Source of the DNA: Nonlabens arenilitoris | GTDB taxonomy: Bacteria; Bacteroidota; Bacteroidia; Flavobacteriales; Flavobacteriaceae | NCBI RefSeq assembly: GCF_002954765.1 | Contig: NZ_MTPW01000001.1 | Coordinates: 2,989,501-3,053,500 of the forward strand | DNA length: 64,000 bases | Direction of reading: 5' to 3' | Shown: piece after piece, positions 44,344 to 52,548 of the stretch | Layout of the letters: the number at the start of each line of letters is the position of its first letter | Position numbering within the stretch: position 1 is the first letter of the stretch | The notes under the pieces: model-generated | Databases searched by the model: none | Seen by the model: only the letters and a program-made list of their open reading frames with translations | What the model was told of the DNA's origin: nothing | Position numbers and translations under genes: made by a program

Positions 44344-45594
44344 ATGACTATGAAACACTTTATATATGATTATCTAGTTGAGACAGGTATGTCTGCTGTT
44401 TATGCTAAGTATTTGAATATGATCATTCTACTTATAGCATTACTAGTCATTGCATTTTTAGTGGATTACATCATTAAAAAGATTTTCATAAAACTGTTTA
44501 CACAATTTACTGTAAAGACTAAGACTAATTTTGACAATTTTTTAGTTTCCAATCGAGTACCTCAAAACATTGCGCATATCATACCGCTTATTTTTGGATT
44601 AGAATTCATTCCTATTGTTTTTCAAGATTTTCCTTATTTTGAAAATATGGTAGAAAAAGGCTTTAAGGTTTTTGCTATCATATTGACATTGTGGATTGTA
44701 CGCAGTTTATTAAATGCGCTTAAGGATTATTTTAAAACCTTACCACGCTTAAGAGATAAGCCCATAGATAGCTATATACAAGTGTTTATGATCTTTGCTT
44801 GGGTGCTGGGAATATTATCTGCATTTGCTATCATAACCAGTATTGAATTTATAAAATTCTTTACAACATTAGGTGCAGCATCGGCTATTATAATTTTAGT
44901 CTTTAGAGACACTATATTAGGTTTTGTGGCCAGTATACAGGTATCCATTAATGATATGGTACGTATAGGTGACTGGATCACCTTTGAAAAATATGGAGCA
45001 GATGGTGATGTAATAGAGATAAATCTATCCACAGTAAAGGTTCAGAACTTTGATAAAACCATAACGACCATACCTACTTATGCCTTAATATCAGACTCAT
45101 TTAAGAACTGGCGTGGTATGGAAAGATCAGAAGGACGACGTATTAAAAGAGCTTTAAACATTAAATTAGATAGTGTTAGCTACTTGACTAAAGAAGAAGT
45201 TGATACATTAAAAAACATTAGCCTTATATCTAGCTATTTAGAGACACGACAATCAGACATAGACAGCTACAATAGTGAACAAAATATCAACAAAGACATC
45301 TTGTTAAATGGTCGCAACCTGACTAATATAGGTGTGTTTAGAAAATATCTCGAAACATATATAGAAAACCACAGCGGTGTCAATAAAGATATGATGATTA
45401 TGGTGCGACAGCTCGCTCCTACTGCACATGGAATTCCTCTAGAAATCTATGCCTTCAGTAGTGATAAAAGATGGAAAAATTATGAGTACATCATGGCAGA
45501 TATCTTTGATCACACGATTGCCGCCGTACCTTACTTCAACCTTGAGATTTTTGAATATCCTAGTAATTCTAGTTTTAAAGACTTTAAGGCATAA
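44344..45594 (+). CDS. MscS-family mechanosensitive channel, YbdG/MscM-like
   Basis: 416 aa with about five membrane helices in the first 190 residues. The pore-lining segment FFTTLGAASAIIILVFRDTILGFVASI (from about residue 177) is followed by the MscS beta domain (MVRIGDWITFEKYGADGDVIEINLSTVKVQNFDKTITTIPTYAL) and the long C-terminal region typical of YbdG. Such channels release solutes on osmotic downshock. The ATG at 44344 is followed by a second one at 44350. A palindrome copy lies 15 bases after the stop. Confidence 0.93.
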   Translation: MTMKHFIYDYLVETGMSAVYAKYLNMIILLIALLVIAFLVDYIIKKIFIKLFTQFTVKTKTNFDNFLVSNRVPQNIAHIIPLIFGLEFIPIVFQDFPYFENMVEKGFKVFAIILTLWIVRSLLNALKDYFKTLPRLRDKPIDSYIQVFMIFAWVLGILSAFAIITSIEFIKFFTTLGAASAIIILVFRDTILGFVASIQVSINDMVRIGDWITFEKYGADGDVIEINLSTVKVQNFDKTITTIPTYALISDSFKNWRGMERSEGRRIKRALNIKLDSVSYLTKEEVDTLKNISLISSYLETRQSDIDSYNSEQNINKDILLNGRNLTNIGVFRKYLETYIENHSGVNKDMMIMVRQLAPTAHGIPLEIYAFSSDKRWKNYEYIMADIFDHTIAAVPYFNLEIFEYPSNSSFKDFKA

Positions 45595-45609
45595 AGATTA
45601 TGCGACTCT

Positions 45610-45625
45610 TGCTTTCGCGAAAGCG
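45610..45625. repeat. Dispersed palindrome, intact 14-bp core
   Basis: TGCTTTCGCGAAAGCG: the core GCTTTCGCGAAAGC is perfect, the first flank is T instead of C. It directly follows the MscS gene. Confidence 0.88.
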
Positions 45626-45791
45626 TAATTATATAATTACAGTTTATTACAGTGAGCATTTTACTTATAACTATGCTTTAGCTGTATTATTTTTCTTAAC
45701 CATATTAACAGAAATAATATAGAAATTACAATCTATTGTTAATCCTTGTTGTGGTATTGTTAATATGAATCCTTTTCTTTTTAATAATCTC

Positions 45792-45799
45792 TATCTTTA
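45792..45799 (+). promoter_or_regulatory. Probable -7 box TATCTTTA
   Basis: One mismatch to TAnnTTTG; 16 bases before the ATG of the 99-aa protein gene. Confidence 0.45.
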
Positions 45800-45815
45800 A
45801 GAAAAAGAACATATT

Positions 45816-46115
45816 ATGAAGACTAAAGAGTTAAATAACAAAGAGAATTTACCTTTTAATCCTGATGTAACTAAGGAAGATTTACAGACGTTACGTAGTG
45901 ATAATGCCAATTTACATACAGACAATCAATCAGATCAACAATTGATAGACAGAAAAGAAAAAGTTGATTTTACAGGAAAAGATCTTGACATTCCTGGACG
46001 TATCACAGCGCAAAAGAATAATGGCCCTAATGGTCTCAATGATGAAGAGAATAAATTACATAGTCAAGGTGCTGATCGCAAAAATAATTTAGAACGTGAT
46101 GATGCTGCTAGATAA
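45816..46115 (+). CDS. Small, highly hydrophilic protein, probably disordered
   Basis: 99 aa without any hydrophobic stretch, dominated by Asn, Asp, Lys, Glu and Gln (e.g. NKENLPFNPDVTKEDLQ, NKLHSQGADRKNNLERDDAAR). No family recognised. The composition resembles hydrophilin-type stress proteins, which is inference. It has its own promoter-like box and an intrinsic terminator. Confidence 0.65.
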   Translation: MKTKELNNKENLPFNPDVTKEDLQTLRSDNANLHTDNQSDQQLIDRKEKVDFTGKDLDIPGRITAQKNNGPNGLNDEENKLHSQGADRKNNLERDDAAR

Positions 46116-46140
46116 GATATATCACAATACATTTTCTAAG

Positions 46141-46168
46141 AGCTCTCTATTAATGGAGAGCTTTTTTA
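46141..46168 (+). terminator. Intrinsic terminator
   Basis: AGCTCTC pairs with GAGAGCT, followed by TTTTTT. Confidence 0.85.
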
Positions 46169-46290
46169 ATGGATCAACGTTATAATATTACATTTTGTAT
46201 CTATTATTATATAAGAGCAAATGATTAAGGTCATAGGTTAGAAATCTTATGAATGATTATCTTCGAATTCTATAAAAGTACATTCCCTAA

Positions 46291-46860
46291 GTGAACCAGA
46301 TCAAAGCATATCTCGAGCAAATCGCAACCATATCAAATGAAGATTGGGAGTTTTTTATGTCAAAATTGCAGCGCCGTTTTGTGGCTAAAAAAGAAGTCTT
46401 TCTTAAAATCAATGAGATAGAAAATCACATCTCGTTTATAGAGTCTGGCGTAGTACGTTTATATATACCTAAAGAAGATACAGAAAAAGAAATCACCTTT
46501 GGTTTTAGTTTTAAAAATCAATTTATAAGTGCTTATGATTCTTTCCTCACACAATCACCGTCTGCATATCAATTACAAGCCTTAACTGACACCACAATTT
46601 TAAGCATTACCTATGCAGATTTACAAGACGTTTATCAAACCACCCAAATAGGTAATCTTATAGGTCGTTTAACTGCTGAGCGACTGTTTTTAATTAAATC
46701 AAAGAGAGAACAAAACTTACTGAATCTAACTGCAGAGGAACGTTATATGAAACTATTTAAAGAGCGCCCAGAGCTTTTAAAAGACATTCCATTGAAATAC
46801 ATCAGTTCCTACATAGGTGTTACTGCTCAAGCCTTAAGCAGGATTAGAAAGCGTATTTAA
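46291..46860 (+). CDS. Crp/Fnr-family transcriptional regulator
   Basis: 189 aa from GTG. The N-terminal cyclic-nucleotide-binding-like jelly roll (VFLKINEIENHISFIESGVVRLYI, about 36-59; ITFGFSFKNQFISAYDSFL) lacks a convincing cNMP phosphate-binding cassette, as is usual for flavobacterial members. The C-terminal helix-turn-helix is LKYISSYIGVTAQALSRIRKRI. The ligand is unknown. The desaturase gene begins 55 bases later, in the same direction but with its own promoter, so it may be a target. Confidence 0.9.
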   Translation: MNQIKAYLEQIATISNEDWEFFMSKLQRRFVAKKEVFLKINEIENHISFIESGVVRLYIPKEDTEKEITFGFSFKNQFISAYDSFLTQSPSAYQLQALTDTTILSITYADLQDVYQTTQIGNLIGRLTAERLFLIKSKREQNLLNLTAEERYMKLFKERPELLKDIPLKYISSYIGVTAQALSRIRKRI

Positions 46861-46897
46861 TTGATTTAGGTTCATTGTTTGGCTTGTCGCCTGAATT

Positions 46898-46905
46898 TAC
46901 CTTTG
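46898..46905 (+). promoter_or_regulatory. -7 promoter box TACCTTTG with upstream TTTG
   Basis: Exact TAnnTTTG match 10 bases before the desaturase ATG; TTTG at 46878-46881 lies 16 bases upstream as -33 element. Confidence 0.7.
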
Positions 46906-46915
46906 TAAAAAAAAC

Positions 46916-47647
46916 ATGACAATTATAATTTTTGTTTTAGTGCTGTGGTATGGCGGTTTGTTTTTTCAATCGTTTTTCCTGCATCGATATGCTGCTCATC
47001 AAGTATTTACGATGTCTAAGACAGTGGAGCGCATTACTTTTATCCTTACTTGGATATTTCAAGGAGCTAGTTATTTAAGTGCATATGGCTATGGTATCAT
47101 GCACCGCATGCACCATGCCTATACAGACACTGAGAAGGATCCACATTCTCCATCACACGACGCAAATTTATTTGCTATGATGTGGAAGACTAAAACCATA
47201 TATCAAGATATCAATAAACAACGTATTGAGATAGATCAACGTTTTACTAAAGACGTGCCACAATGGAAAAGCTTTGATCAATTTGCTAGTTCTAGATTCT
47301 CTAGACTATTATGGATTACAGGTTATGTATTATTCTTTGCCCTATTTGCAACAGCATGGTGGCAATGGTTATTATTACCGCTTACTTTTTTAATGGCTCC
47401 AGTACATGGTGTGATTATAAATTGGTTTGGTCACATATATGGCTATGTTAATTTTAAAATGAAGAATACAAGTAAAAACTTATTCCGATTTGATTTTTTA
47501 ATGATGGGAGAAGGTTATCATAATAATCATCATAAACACGCCAGCAGAGCGAACTTTGGTGTGAAATGGTATGAGATAGATATGACCTATCTAGTGATTA
47601 AATTTCTTAACGCAGTAGGTGTAATTAAATTAAAAAGAGCTGTGTAA
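46916..47647 (+). CDS. Acyl-CoA/fatty acid desaturase
   Basis: 243 aa membrane diiron desaturase. The three histidine boxes are HRYAAH (residues 23-28), HRMHH (63-67) and HNNHH near residue 200; four hydrophobic helices separate them. It introduces a double bond into fatty acyl chains at the membrane and is commonly cold-induced; position specificity is not predictable. Shorter than eukaryotic-type desaturases, as usual for the bacterial delta-9 group. It follows a Crp/Fnr gene and has a strong terminator at 47729-47760. Confidence 0.92.
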   Translation: MTIIIFVLVLWYGGLFFQSFFLHRYAAHQVFTMSKTVERITFILTWIFQGASYLSAYGYGIMHRMHHAYTDTEKDPHSPSHDANLFAMMWKTKTIYQDINKQRIEIDQRFTKDVPQWKSFDQFASSRFSRLLWITGYVLFFALFATAWWQWLLLPLTFLMAPVHGVIINWFGHIYGYVNFKMKNTSKNLFRFDFLMMGEGYHNNHHKHASRANFGVKWYEIDMTYLVIKFLNAVGVIKLKRAV

Positions 47648-47728
47648 TTTATACACGAGCTATTCCATTATAGAGCTAAGACGTATCCTCTATTCTTTAT
47701 ATTTTTTATAAAGTATAATGGTAAAAGA

Positions 47729-47760
47729 AAAGGTTCCTAAGTTTATGCTTAGGAACCTTT
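47729..47760 (+). terminator. Intrinsic terminator
   Basis: AAAGGTTCCTAAG and CTTAGGAACCTTT pair around a six-base loop and run into TTTT. Confidence 0.9.
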
Positions 47761-47890
47761 TTGTTAAATCGCGATTGATATTTTAAGAAATTTAAATCAG
47801 TATCTATAACTAAAGAAATCATCTTAATGTTTCTGTAAAAGCTTGTGATATAAAATCAATAAGAGTAAATTACTTACTCATTAATAACAT

Positions 47891-48238
47891 ATGAATTCCT
47901 TCACAGTAATAGCCTTATTCTCTGGAGCCTGTTTTCTTTTTTACGGCTTTAGTTGCTTACTCTCTAATCGCATGGCATTAGAGTTTGATCGATTTAAAAT
48001 ACCACAATATCGCAACCTTACTGGTATACTTCAAATATTAGGTGGTTTGAGTATTATTTTAGGTCTTTACACCATTTCCATACTTGGATTTATGGGCTCA
48101 CTAGGTTTATCATTGTTGATGTTTCTAGGCTTTGGTGTCAGAATCAAAATTAAGGATAGTTTCGTTCTATCAGCACCAGCATTATTATTTGGTCTCCTAA
48201 ATGCTTATCTGGCCTATCGTTTTTTTCTATTACTTTAA
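47891..48238 (+). CDS. DoxX-like small membrane protein
   Basis: 115 aa with four hydrophobic helices. The pattern FYGFSCLLSNRMALEFDRFKIPQYRNLTGILQILGGLSIILGL is that of DoxX-like proteins, in which a polar loop after helix 1 leads to a 'G..E..GalGLl.g' helix. Function unknown; some relatives belong to thiosulfate:quinone oxidoreductase or redox complexes. It is convergent with a second DoxX-like gene just three bases away. Confidence 0.72.
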   Translation: MNSFTVIALFSGACFLFYGFSCLLSNRMALEFDRFKIPQYRNLTGILQILGGLSIILGLYTISILGFMGSLGLSLLMFLGFGVRIKIKDSFVLSAPALLFGLLNAYLAYRFFLLL

Positions 48239-48241
48239 TAA

Positions 48242-48604
48242 CTATATAAGAGCAATGATTAAGCACATTGCTAAGAATATCGCCGCAGGTAATGATTTAT
48301 ACATAGGATCCTTAATTCTTATATGCATAGATATCGATCCAGATAAAAGCAAGGCTAAACCTATTGCAGCAACGTTCTCTATACTAGGATACCATATTGA
48401 AGCAATTAACAATATAGAAAGTGTAACTTTAAAGAAACCTATGGTATAGCACATCCACGCTGGAAGTCCATATGCTCTAAATTCTTCAATCATATTTTGA
48501 GCATTACCACCACGCCATTTAGTGGATTTATTAAATTGTAGTAGCCATACATTTAATAAACTGATTGATACCACTGCCTTAATGGCTATAATAAAATATT
48601 CCAT
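48242..48604 (-). CDS. DoxX-family-like membrane protein
   Basis: 120 aa with four helices. The segment WRGGNAQNMIEEFRAYGLPAWMCYTIGFFKVTLSILLIASIWYP fits the DoxX-like layout, with HIRIKDP before the last helix paralleling VRIKIKD in the convergent neighbour, so the two are probably distant paralogues. Function unknown. A palindrome copy sits 12 bases upstream of its start. Confidence 0.72.
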   Translation of the reverse strand: MEYFIIAIKAVVSISLLNVWLLQFNKSTKWRGGNAQNMIEEFRAYGLPAWMCYTIGFFKVTLSILLIASIWYPSIENVAAIGLALLLSGSISMHIRIKDPMYKSLPAAIFLAMCLIIALI

Positions 48605-48616
48605 GTTTTTTTATTT

Positions 48617-48632
48617 TGCTTTCGCGAAAGCG
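48617..48632. repeat. Dispersed palindrome, intact 14-bp core
   Basis: TGCTTTCGCGAAAGCG just upstream of the DoxX-like gene. Confidence 0.88.
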
Positions 48633-48701
48633 AACTTAATCGTTTCACTAATATTTTTAATAAATTTAGAGGAATATGAGTGATATTATGTTAAATTGAT
48701 T

Positions 48702-49040
48702 CTAATTATCAAAACAAACTATTGCATTTAAAATTTGTATTAATTCAGTGGAACCATATTTATAGAAATCTGCGATATGCAGTACATTTATTTTATTATA
48801 GAATCGATTTCCAAAAGTTTTCTGAATCACTTTTAAGTGTTTCGTTTCCATTAAATAAATCTTATCTGCTCTTTGCAACATTTCTATATTTATATAATGA
48901 GTTCCCAATTTATTGCAAGTCTTAAGATTAGTACCGGCTGATTCAAATTTTAAATTAGGAAACTTAGAACTGAAGTAATCCTCGGCCGTTTTTGAGCGAT
49001 CTTTATTTGCCGAACAAATAAATAGATAATGGTTAGCTAT
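48702..49040 (-). CDS. Low-molecular-weight protein tyrosine phosphatase-like, no canonical start codon
   Basis: The frame is open from 49052 down to the stop at 48702. From the ATA at 49040 it reads 112 codons: NHYLFICSANKDRSKTAED contains the phosphatase P-loop CSANKDRS (C-x5-R-S); later MLQRADKIYLMETKHL and IADFYKYGSTELI match the predicted tyrosine phosphatases of the COG4551 type (about 105-110 aa), so the protein is complete. No ATG, GTG or TTG exists between the upstream TAA (49053-49055) and the P-loop; the first such codon is a TTG at 48908, after the active site. Either ATA is used, or a start mutation has silenced the gene. No promoter box was found. Confidence 0.65.
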   Translation of the reverse strand: MANHYLFICSANKDRSKTAEDYFSSKFPNLKFESAGTNLKTCNKLGTHYINIEMLQRADKIYLMETKHLKVIQKTFGNRFYNKINVLHIADFYKYGSTELIQILNAIVCFDN

Positions 49041-49111
49041 AGCAGTATATATTTAAAATGCTAATTTATATATAATCCTGTCGATTAATAGTAAAACAAA
49101 TGTTTAAACAA

Positions 49112-49119
49112 TATTTTTG
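49112..49119 (+). promoter_or_regulatory. -7 promoter box TATTTTTG
   Basis: TAnnTTTG match covering the first possible start (49117) of the zinc-ribbon frame, so the ATG at 49141 is chosen. Confidence 0.6.
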
Positions 49120-49140
49120 GACTCTATCAATTTAATAATT

Positions 49141-49446
49141 ATGATAAATGAAATACCGTGTGTGAAGTGTGAATCGATGGTAACGGTTGATACGGAGCAG
49201 TATTTAAAAGGGGAAACTTTTTCTTGTAAAGAATGCGGTACCTCTATAGGAATAGATATAGCTACTGACGTAGATGCTGTAAAAATGAATGAATTAAAAT
49301 TATTTTCTAAAAATAGAAAAGTACGGGAAACACAAGTTCCATGTCCAGATTGTGGTACTGCAATCAGTTTTAATAATAAGGATTTGAAAACAGGTAAATC
49401 TGTCACGTGTCTAGTGTGCAAGGCCAGTGTTTCATTAATAGCTTAA
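49141..49446 (+). CDS. Small protein with two zinc-ribbon modules
   Basis: 101 aa. Two four-Cys modules follow each other: CVKC with CKEC (residues 6-9 and about 30-33) and CPDC with CLVC (about 70-73 and 91-94), each a candidate zinc ribbon; hydrophilic spacer between. No enzymatic domain. It may bind nucleic acid or protein. The start at 49141 is set by the promoter box. Confidence 0.75.
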   Translation: MINEIPCVKCESMVTVDTEQYLKGETFSCKECGTSIGIDIATDVDAVKMNELKLFSKNRKVRETQVPCPDCGTAISFNNKDLKTGKSVTCLVCKASVSLIA

Positions 49447-49453
49447 ATAAAAA

Positions 49454-49487
49454 TAAGAAAAGCCTGTTATGGAACAGGCTTTTCTTA
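49454..49487. terminator. Bidirectional terminator
   Basis: TAAGAAAAGCCTGTT pairs with AACAGGCTTTTCTTA around a four-base loop, between convergent genes. Confidence 0.9.
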
Positions 49488-49504
49488 AAATATACACATA
49501 GGTA

Positions 49505-50335
49505 TTACTCGCCAGGCATAGATACAACACTTGCACCGTCTGGTTGTGCATAGAAAGAGTCATCTTTACTAACAAAATTGATGTTTTTGATGGTTGCAAG
49601 ACCTATTTGATCTGTATAACCATTTTGAGCAGTCCAATTGTGAAAACTCCAATTAGTAGCAAAAGGGACACCTTCAATGGTAACAAATTCATTATACTTT
49701 GCAGCATGCGGTTCTTTTTCGGCCTCTTCAACACCTTTACCATAGCTTACAATGTAGGCTACACCTTGTAACACATCATTTTCTTCATTTTTATAAACTT
49801 CATACCAGTCATCAGAAGTATCACCTACTCCATTTTCAAACGTTAATCTAGCCGTTGGGATAGTTGTGTCGCCCCATTTCATGTCTTTTTCTTTTTCCCA
49901 AATTGTTCCTGGATCATTTAATTTATATGGCATTGAAAAGAAATATGGCCATGTAAATATGTGAAATCTAGTCATAGGGTTAGTTAAATCATCTTGGCTA
50001 CTTGCATATACCTGCTCACCGTCAAAAACAATGACACTACCATCCTTTTTAGTCATATGTATTTTAGAGCCATCTGTTTTTTGAGTAACAACACCTTCAA
50101 AAATAGTATTACCACCGAAGGCTACCGAGAAGTCATATTGTACGCCGTCTTTTTCTAAGAATAGATTTTTTTTATGCGCCATTTCAATAGCTGCGGTAAA
50201 CTCACTAATTGGTTCTACTTCTACACTGTCCACTATAGTAGTAGACTCTTCTTCAACAATATTGATTTCTTTTTGATCATTCTTACAGCTAGCCATTGCA
50301 ATGGTCAGCATACCTAAAAGCAGTATTTTTTTCAT
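49505..50335 (-). CDS. DUF6503-like lipoprotein
   Basis: 276 aa from the ATG at 50335, giving the lipoprotein signal MKKILLLGMLTIAMASC with Cys17; the nine-residue longer frame would spoil it. The mature part has FTAAIEMAHKK near residue 50, a beta-rich body (VQYDFSVAFGGNTIFEGVVTQK, IFTWPYFFSMPYKLNDPGT) and a C-terminal NWTAQNGYTDQIGLATIKNINFV. This is the layout of DUF6503, a flavobacterial envelope family of unknown function (recognised from memory). Confidence 0.75.
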   Translation of the reverse strand: MKKILLLGMLTIAMASCKNDQKEINIVEEESTTIVDSVEVEPISEFTAAIEMAHKKNLFLEKDGVQYDFSVAFGGNTIFEGVVTQKTDGSKIHMTKKDGSVIVFDGEQVYASSQDDLTNPMTRFHIFTWPYFFSMPYKLNDPGTIWEKEKDMKWGDTTIPTARLTFENGVGDTSDDWYEVYKNEENDVLQGVAYIVSYGKGVEEAEKEPHAAKYNEFVTIEGVPFATNWSFHNWTAQNGYTDQIGLATIKNINFVSKDDSFYAQPDGASVVSMPGE

Positions 50336-50458
50336 TATTAAATATATCTGGTTAAGTAACAAATTTCATTATTATTAATCACAAGTATCGTGATGTGTTG
50401 TTAAAGTTATCTCAAGCTTTTTAGACACTATATCTATTATTAAAAGTTTATAGCATAA

Positions 50459-50486
50459 AAAAGCCCATCCTTATGGATGGGCTTTT
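50459..50486 (-). terminator. Terminator of cold-shock gene 1
   Basis: AAAAGCCCATCC and GGATGGGCTTTT pair around TTAT. Confidence 0.9.
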
Positions 50487-50507
50487 AAAAAACTTAAAAT
50501 ATATCTC

Positions 50508-50699
50508 TTATAGAACTTTAACGTTCACGGCATTTAATCCTTTGTTTCCTTCTTTTAGGTCAAATTCTACCTCGTCACCTTCACGGATTTCATCGATTAA
50601 TCCTGAAATGTGTACAAAGTGATCTTTGTCCACTCCTTCTTCAGTGATGAAACCAAATCCTTTGGTGTCGTTGAAAAATTTTACTGTTCCTTTACTCAT
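50508..50699 (-). CDS. Cold-shock domain protein (copy 1)
   Basis: 63 aa from the ATG at 50699; a frame reaching 50738 would add 13 unrelated residues. The RNA-binding motifs KGFGFI (RNP1) and DHFVHIS (RNP2) are intact, typical of CspA-type RNA chaperones that melt secondary structure. It differs from the next copy by a single residue (Asp11 instead of Glu). The 5' region has GAGCTTTG where the other copy has TATCTTTG, so this copy may be expressed differently or weaker. Confidence 0.95.
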   Translation of the reverse strand: MSKGTVKFFNDTKGFGFITEEGVDKDHFVHISGLIDEIREGDEVEFDLKEGNKGLNAVNVKVL

Positions 50700-50820
50700 T
50701 GTATTGTAATTAAATTTATAATACTGATATGAATGCAAAGCTCGTGCCGCAATTGATAATAATTATTGATTATTCTAAAGAATCTTGTTTAAGGCATCTA
50801 TTTAAAAAGTATAGCACAAA

Positions 50821-50849
50821 AAAAGCTCATCCTTAAGGATGAGCTTTTT
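50821..50849 (-). terminator. Terminator of cold-shock gene 2
   Basis: AAAAGCTCATCC and GGATGAGCTTTTT pair around TTAA; same shape and spacing as the terminator of copy 1, with a compensated base-pair change (C-G to T-A). Confidence 0.9.
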
Positions 50850-50872
50850 CTAAAAACTTGAATATATATGTC

Positions 50873-51064
50873 TTATAGAACTTTAACGTTCACTGCATTT
50901 AATCCTTTGTTACCTTCTTTAAGGTCAAATTCAACTTCGTCACCTTCACGGATCTCATCGATCAATCCTGAAATGTGTACAAAGTGATCTTTGTCTACTC
51001 CTTCTTCAGTGATGAAACCAAATCCTTTAGTCTCGTTGAAAAATTTTACTGTTCCTTTACTCAT
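50873..51064 (-). CDS. Cold-shock domain protein (copy 2)
   Basis: 63 aa, 62 identical to copy 1. KGFGFI and DHFVHIS motifs present. It has an exact -7 box TATCTTTG at 51097-51104 and a 32-base AT-rich leader. The gene and its terminator were duplicated together, and silent differences show that the duplication is not brand-new but protein sequence is held constant. Confidence 0.96.
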   Translation of the reverse strand: MSKGTVKFFNETKGFGFITEEGVDKDHFVHISGLIDEIREGDEVEFDLKEGNKGLNAVNVKVL

Positions 51065-51096
51065 CTTAATGTAATTAAATTATATAATATAAGTTG

Positions 51097-51104
51097 CAAA
51101 GATA
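51097..51104 (-). promoter_or_regulatory. -7 promoter box TATCTTTG of cold-shock gene 2
   Basis: Exact TAnnTTTG match on the minus strand, 32 bases before the ATG. Confidence 0.7.
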
Positions 51105-51233
51105 GACCCATTACATAGCTATTCAGTTTTATTATTGATATATCTTCATTTATTGAGCATTCATAAGCGTTTCAAGCTCAAATAATTCATTGCATGGTCT
51201 TAAAAGCTATTCTTTTTCAACTAATTAGATTAA

Positions 51234-52544
51234 CTAAAGTTCATAAATACGCACTTTTTTCTTTTTCAAACGCGTGTTATTAGTCTTTTCAATCACCTCG
51301 TATAGTCTTTTCTTAGGAACTGCTACAAAGGCACAATCTTGTTTTAATTCAATAATCCCTAATTCATTTTTCTCTAATTCACCTTGTTTAAAAAATAGAC
51401 CAGCGATATCACCTTTTGATATTTTGTCTTTACGACCACCAGAAATAAAAACAGTGGCCCATTCTGTTTTTAGGGTCGTATTTTTAGGGACAGGCACTAA
51501 TACCTCTTCAGTTGTAATAAAATCTGGTACGGTTTCTTTATTCCATTGTAATACATATGCAGTTCCAGTAGCATTCATACGTGCGGTTCTACCGTTTCTA
51601 TGCGTGAACTCTTCTGCCTTAAGTGGTAATTGATAATGTATGATATACTTTAATTCTGGTATATCTAATCCACGAGCAGCAAGGTCTGTTGCAATGATGA
51701 TTTGATGTGTACCATTTCTAAATTTAATAAGAGCTCGTTCTCGTTCTTGCTGCTCCATACCACCGTAAAATAGTCCATGTTCAATTTCGTGACTGCTCAA
51801 GTATTCACTTACATAGTTGATTGTATCTTTAAAATTACAAAAGATAATACCTGGCTGGTTACCTATGTGCCTTAATAACTCTACTAGAGTTTTTAATTTA
51901 TCTTTTTCTGGCGCACTCACCTTTTTAATCGCCAGTTCTTTGATTCCAGTAGCGGTATAATCGATTACTTTGGGATTTTTAATTCTAGCAAAGTCTGGAA
52001 TTCTTATATTTTGAGTTGCGCTAGTTAATACACGCTTTTTAACGTTTCTTAATATATCCATAATATCTCCCATCTCACGTTCAAAACCTATCTCGAGAGA
52101 TTTATCAAACTCATCTAGCACGATAGTTTTTATATCATCTATTGAGAAACTTTTTCGATCTAAATGATCTAGGATACGACCAGGTGTACCTATTAAAATA
52201 GAAGGTATATGAGCTAGTTCTATCTTATCTTTTGAAATAGGACGACCACCATATACCGCATTGGCCTTAAAACCGGTTCCCATATCTCTTATCACTTGTT
52301 CAATTTGTATAGCCAGTTCACGAGATGGTACTATGATTAAAAGTTGCACCTCATTAAGGTCTGCATTTAATAGGTCGATCACAGGTAATAAAAAAGCAAG
52401 TGTTTTACCTGTTCCCGTAGGTGATAATAAAATGGTGTTTGGATATGCAGGTATCGTTAAGAGAGCCTGCTCTTGCATAGGATTCAACTGTGTGATTCCT
52501 AATTTTTCAAGTATTTCTTCTTGATTCTTTATAGATGTTGACAT
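51234..52544 (-). CDS. DEAD-box-like RNA helicase with DEFD motif II
   Basis: 436 aa. Q-motif-like KLGITQLNPMQEQAL (about 14-28), Walker A SPTGTGKT (about 41-48), PSREL (Ia), GTPGR (Ib), motif II as DEFD instead of DEAD (about 147-150), SAT (III), ATDLAARGLD (V) and HRNGRTAR (VI). The C-terminal 75 residues (WATVFISGGRKDKISKGDIAGLFFKQGEL...) resemble the DbpA-type RNA-binding domain that docks on 23S rRNA, suggesting a ribosome-biogenesis or cold-adaptation role, consistent with the adjacent cold-shock genes. The ATG lies four bases after a TACTTTTG box. Confidence 0.92.
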   Translation of the reverse strand: MSTSIKNQEEILEKLGITQLNPMQEQALLTIPAYPNTILLSPTGTGKTLAFLLPVIDLLNADLNEVQLLIIVPSRELAIQIEQVIRDMGTGFKANAVYGGRPISKDKIELAHIPSILIGTPGRILDHLDRKSFSIDDIKTIVLDEFDKSLEIGFEREMGDIMDILRNVKKRVLTSATQNIRIPDFARIKNPKVIDYTATGIKELAIKKVSAPEKDKLKTLVELLRHIGNQPGIIFCNFKDTINYVSEYLSSHEIEHGLFYGGMEQQERERALIKFRNGTHQIIIATDLAARGLDIPELKYIIHYQLPLKAEEFTHRNGRTARMNATGTAYVLQWNKETVPDFITTEEVLVPVPKNTTLKTEWATVFISGGRKDKISKGDIAGLFFKQGELEKNELGIIELKQDCAFVAVPKKRLYEVIEKTNNTRLKKKKVRIYEL

Positions 52545-52548
52545 ATTG

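Noticed and set aside
46291..47647. Crp/Fnr regulator and desaturase as one operon
   Set aside because: A good promoter with both -33 and -7 elements lies between them, so separate transcription is more likely.
48722..48925. 67-codon plus-strand frame opposite the tyrosine phosphatase
   Set aside because: Antisense to a recognisable phosphatase domain; no family or promoter.
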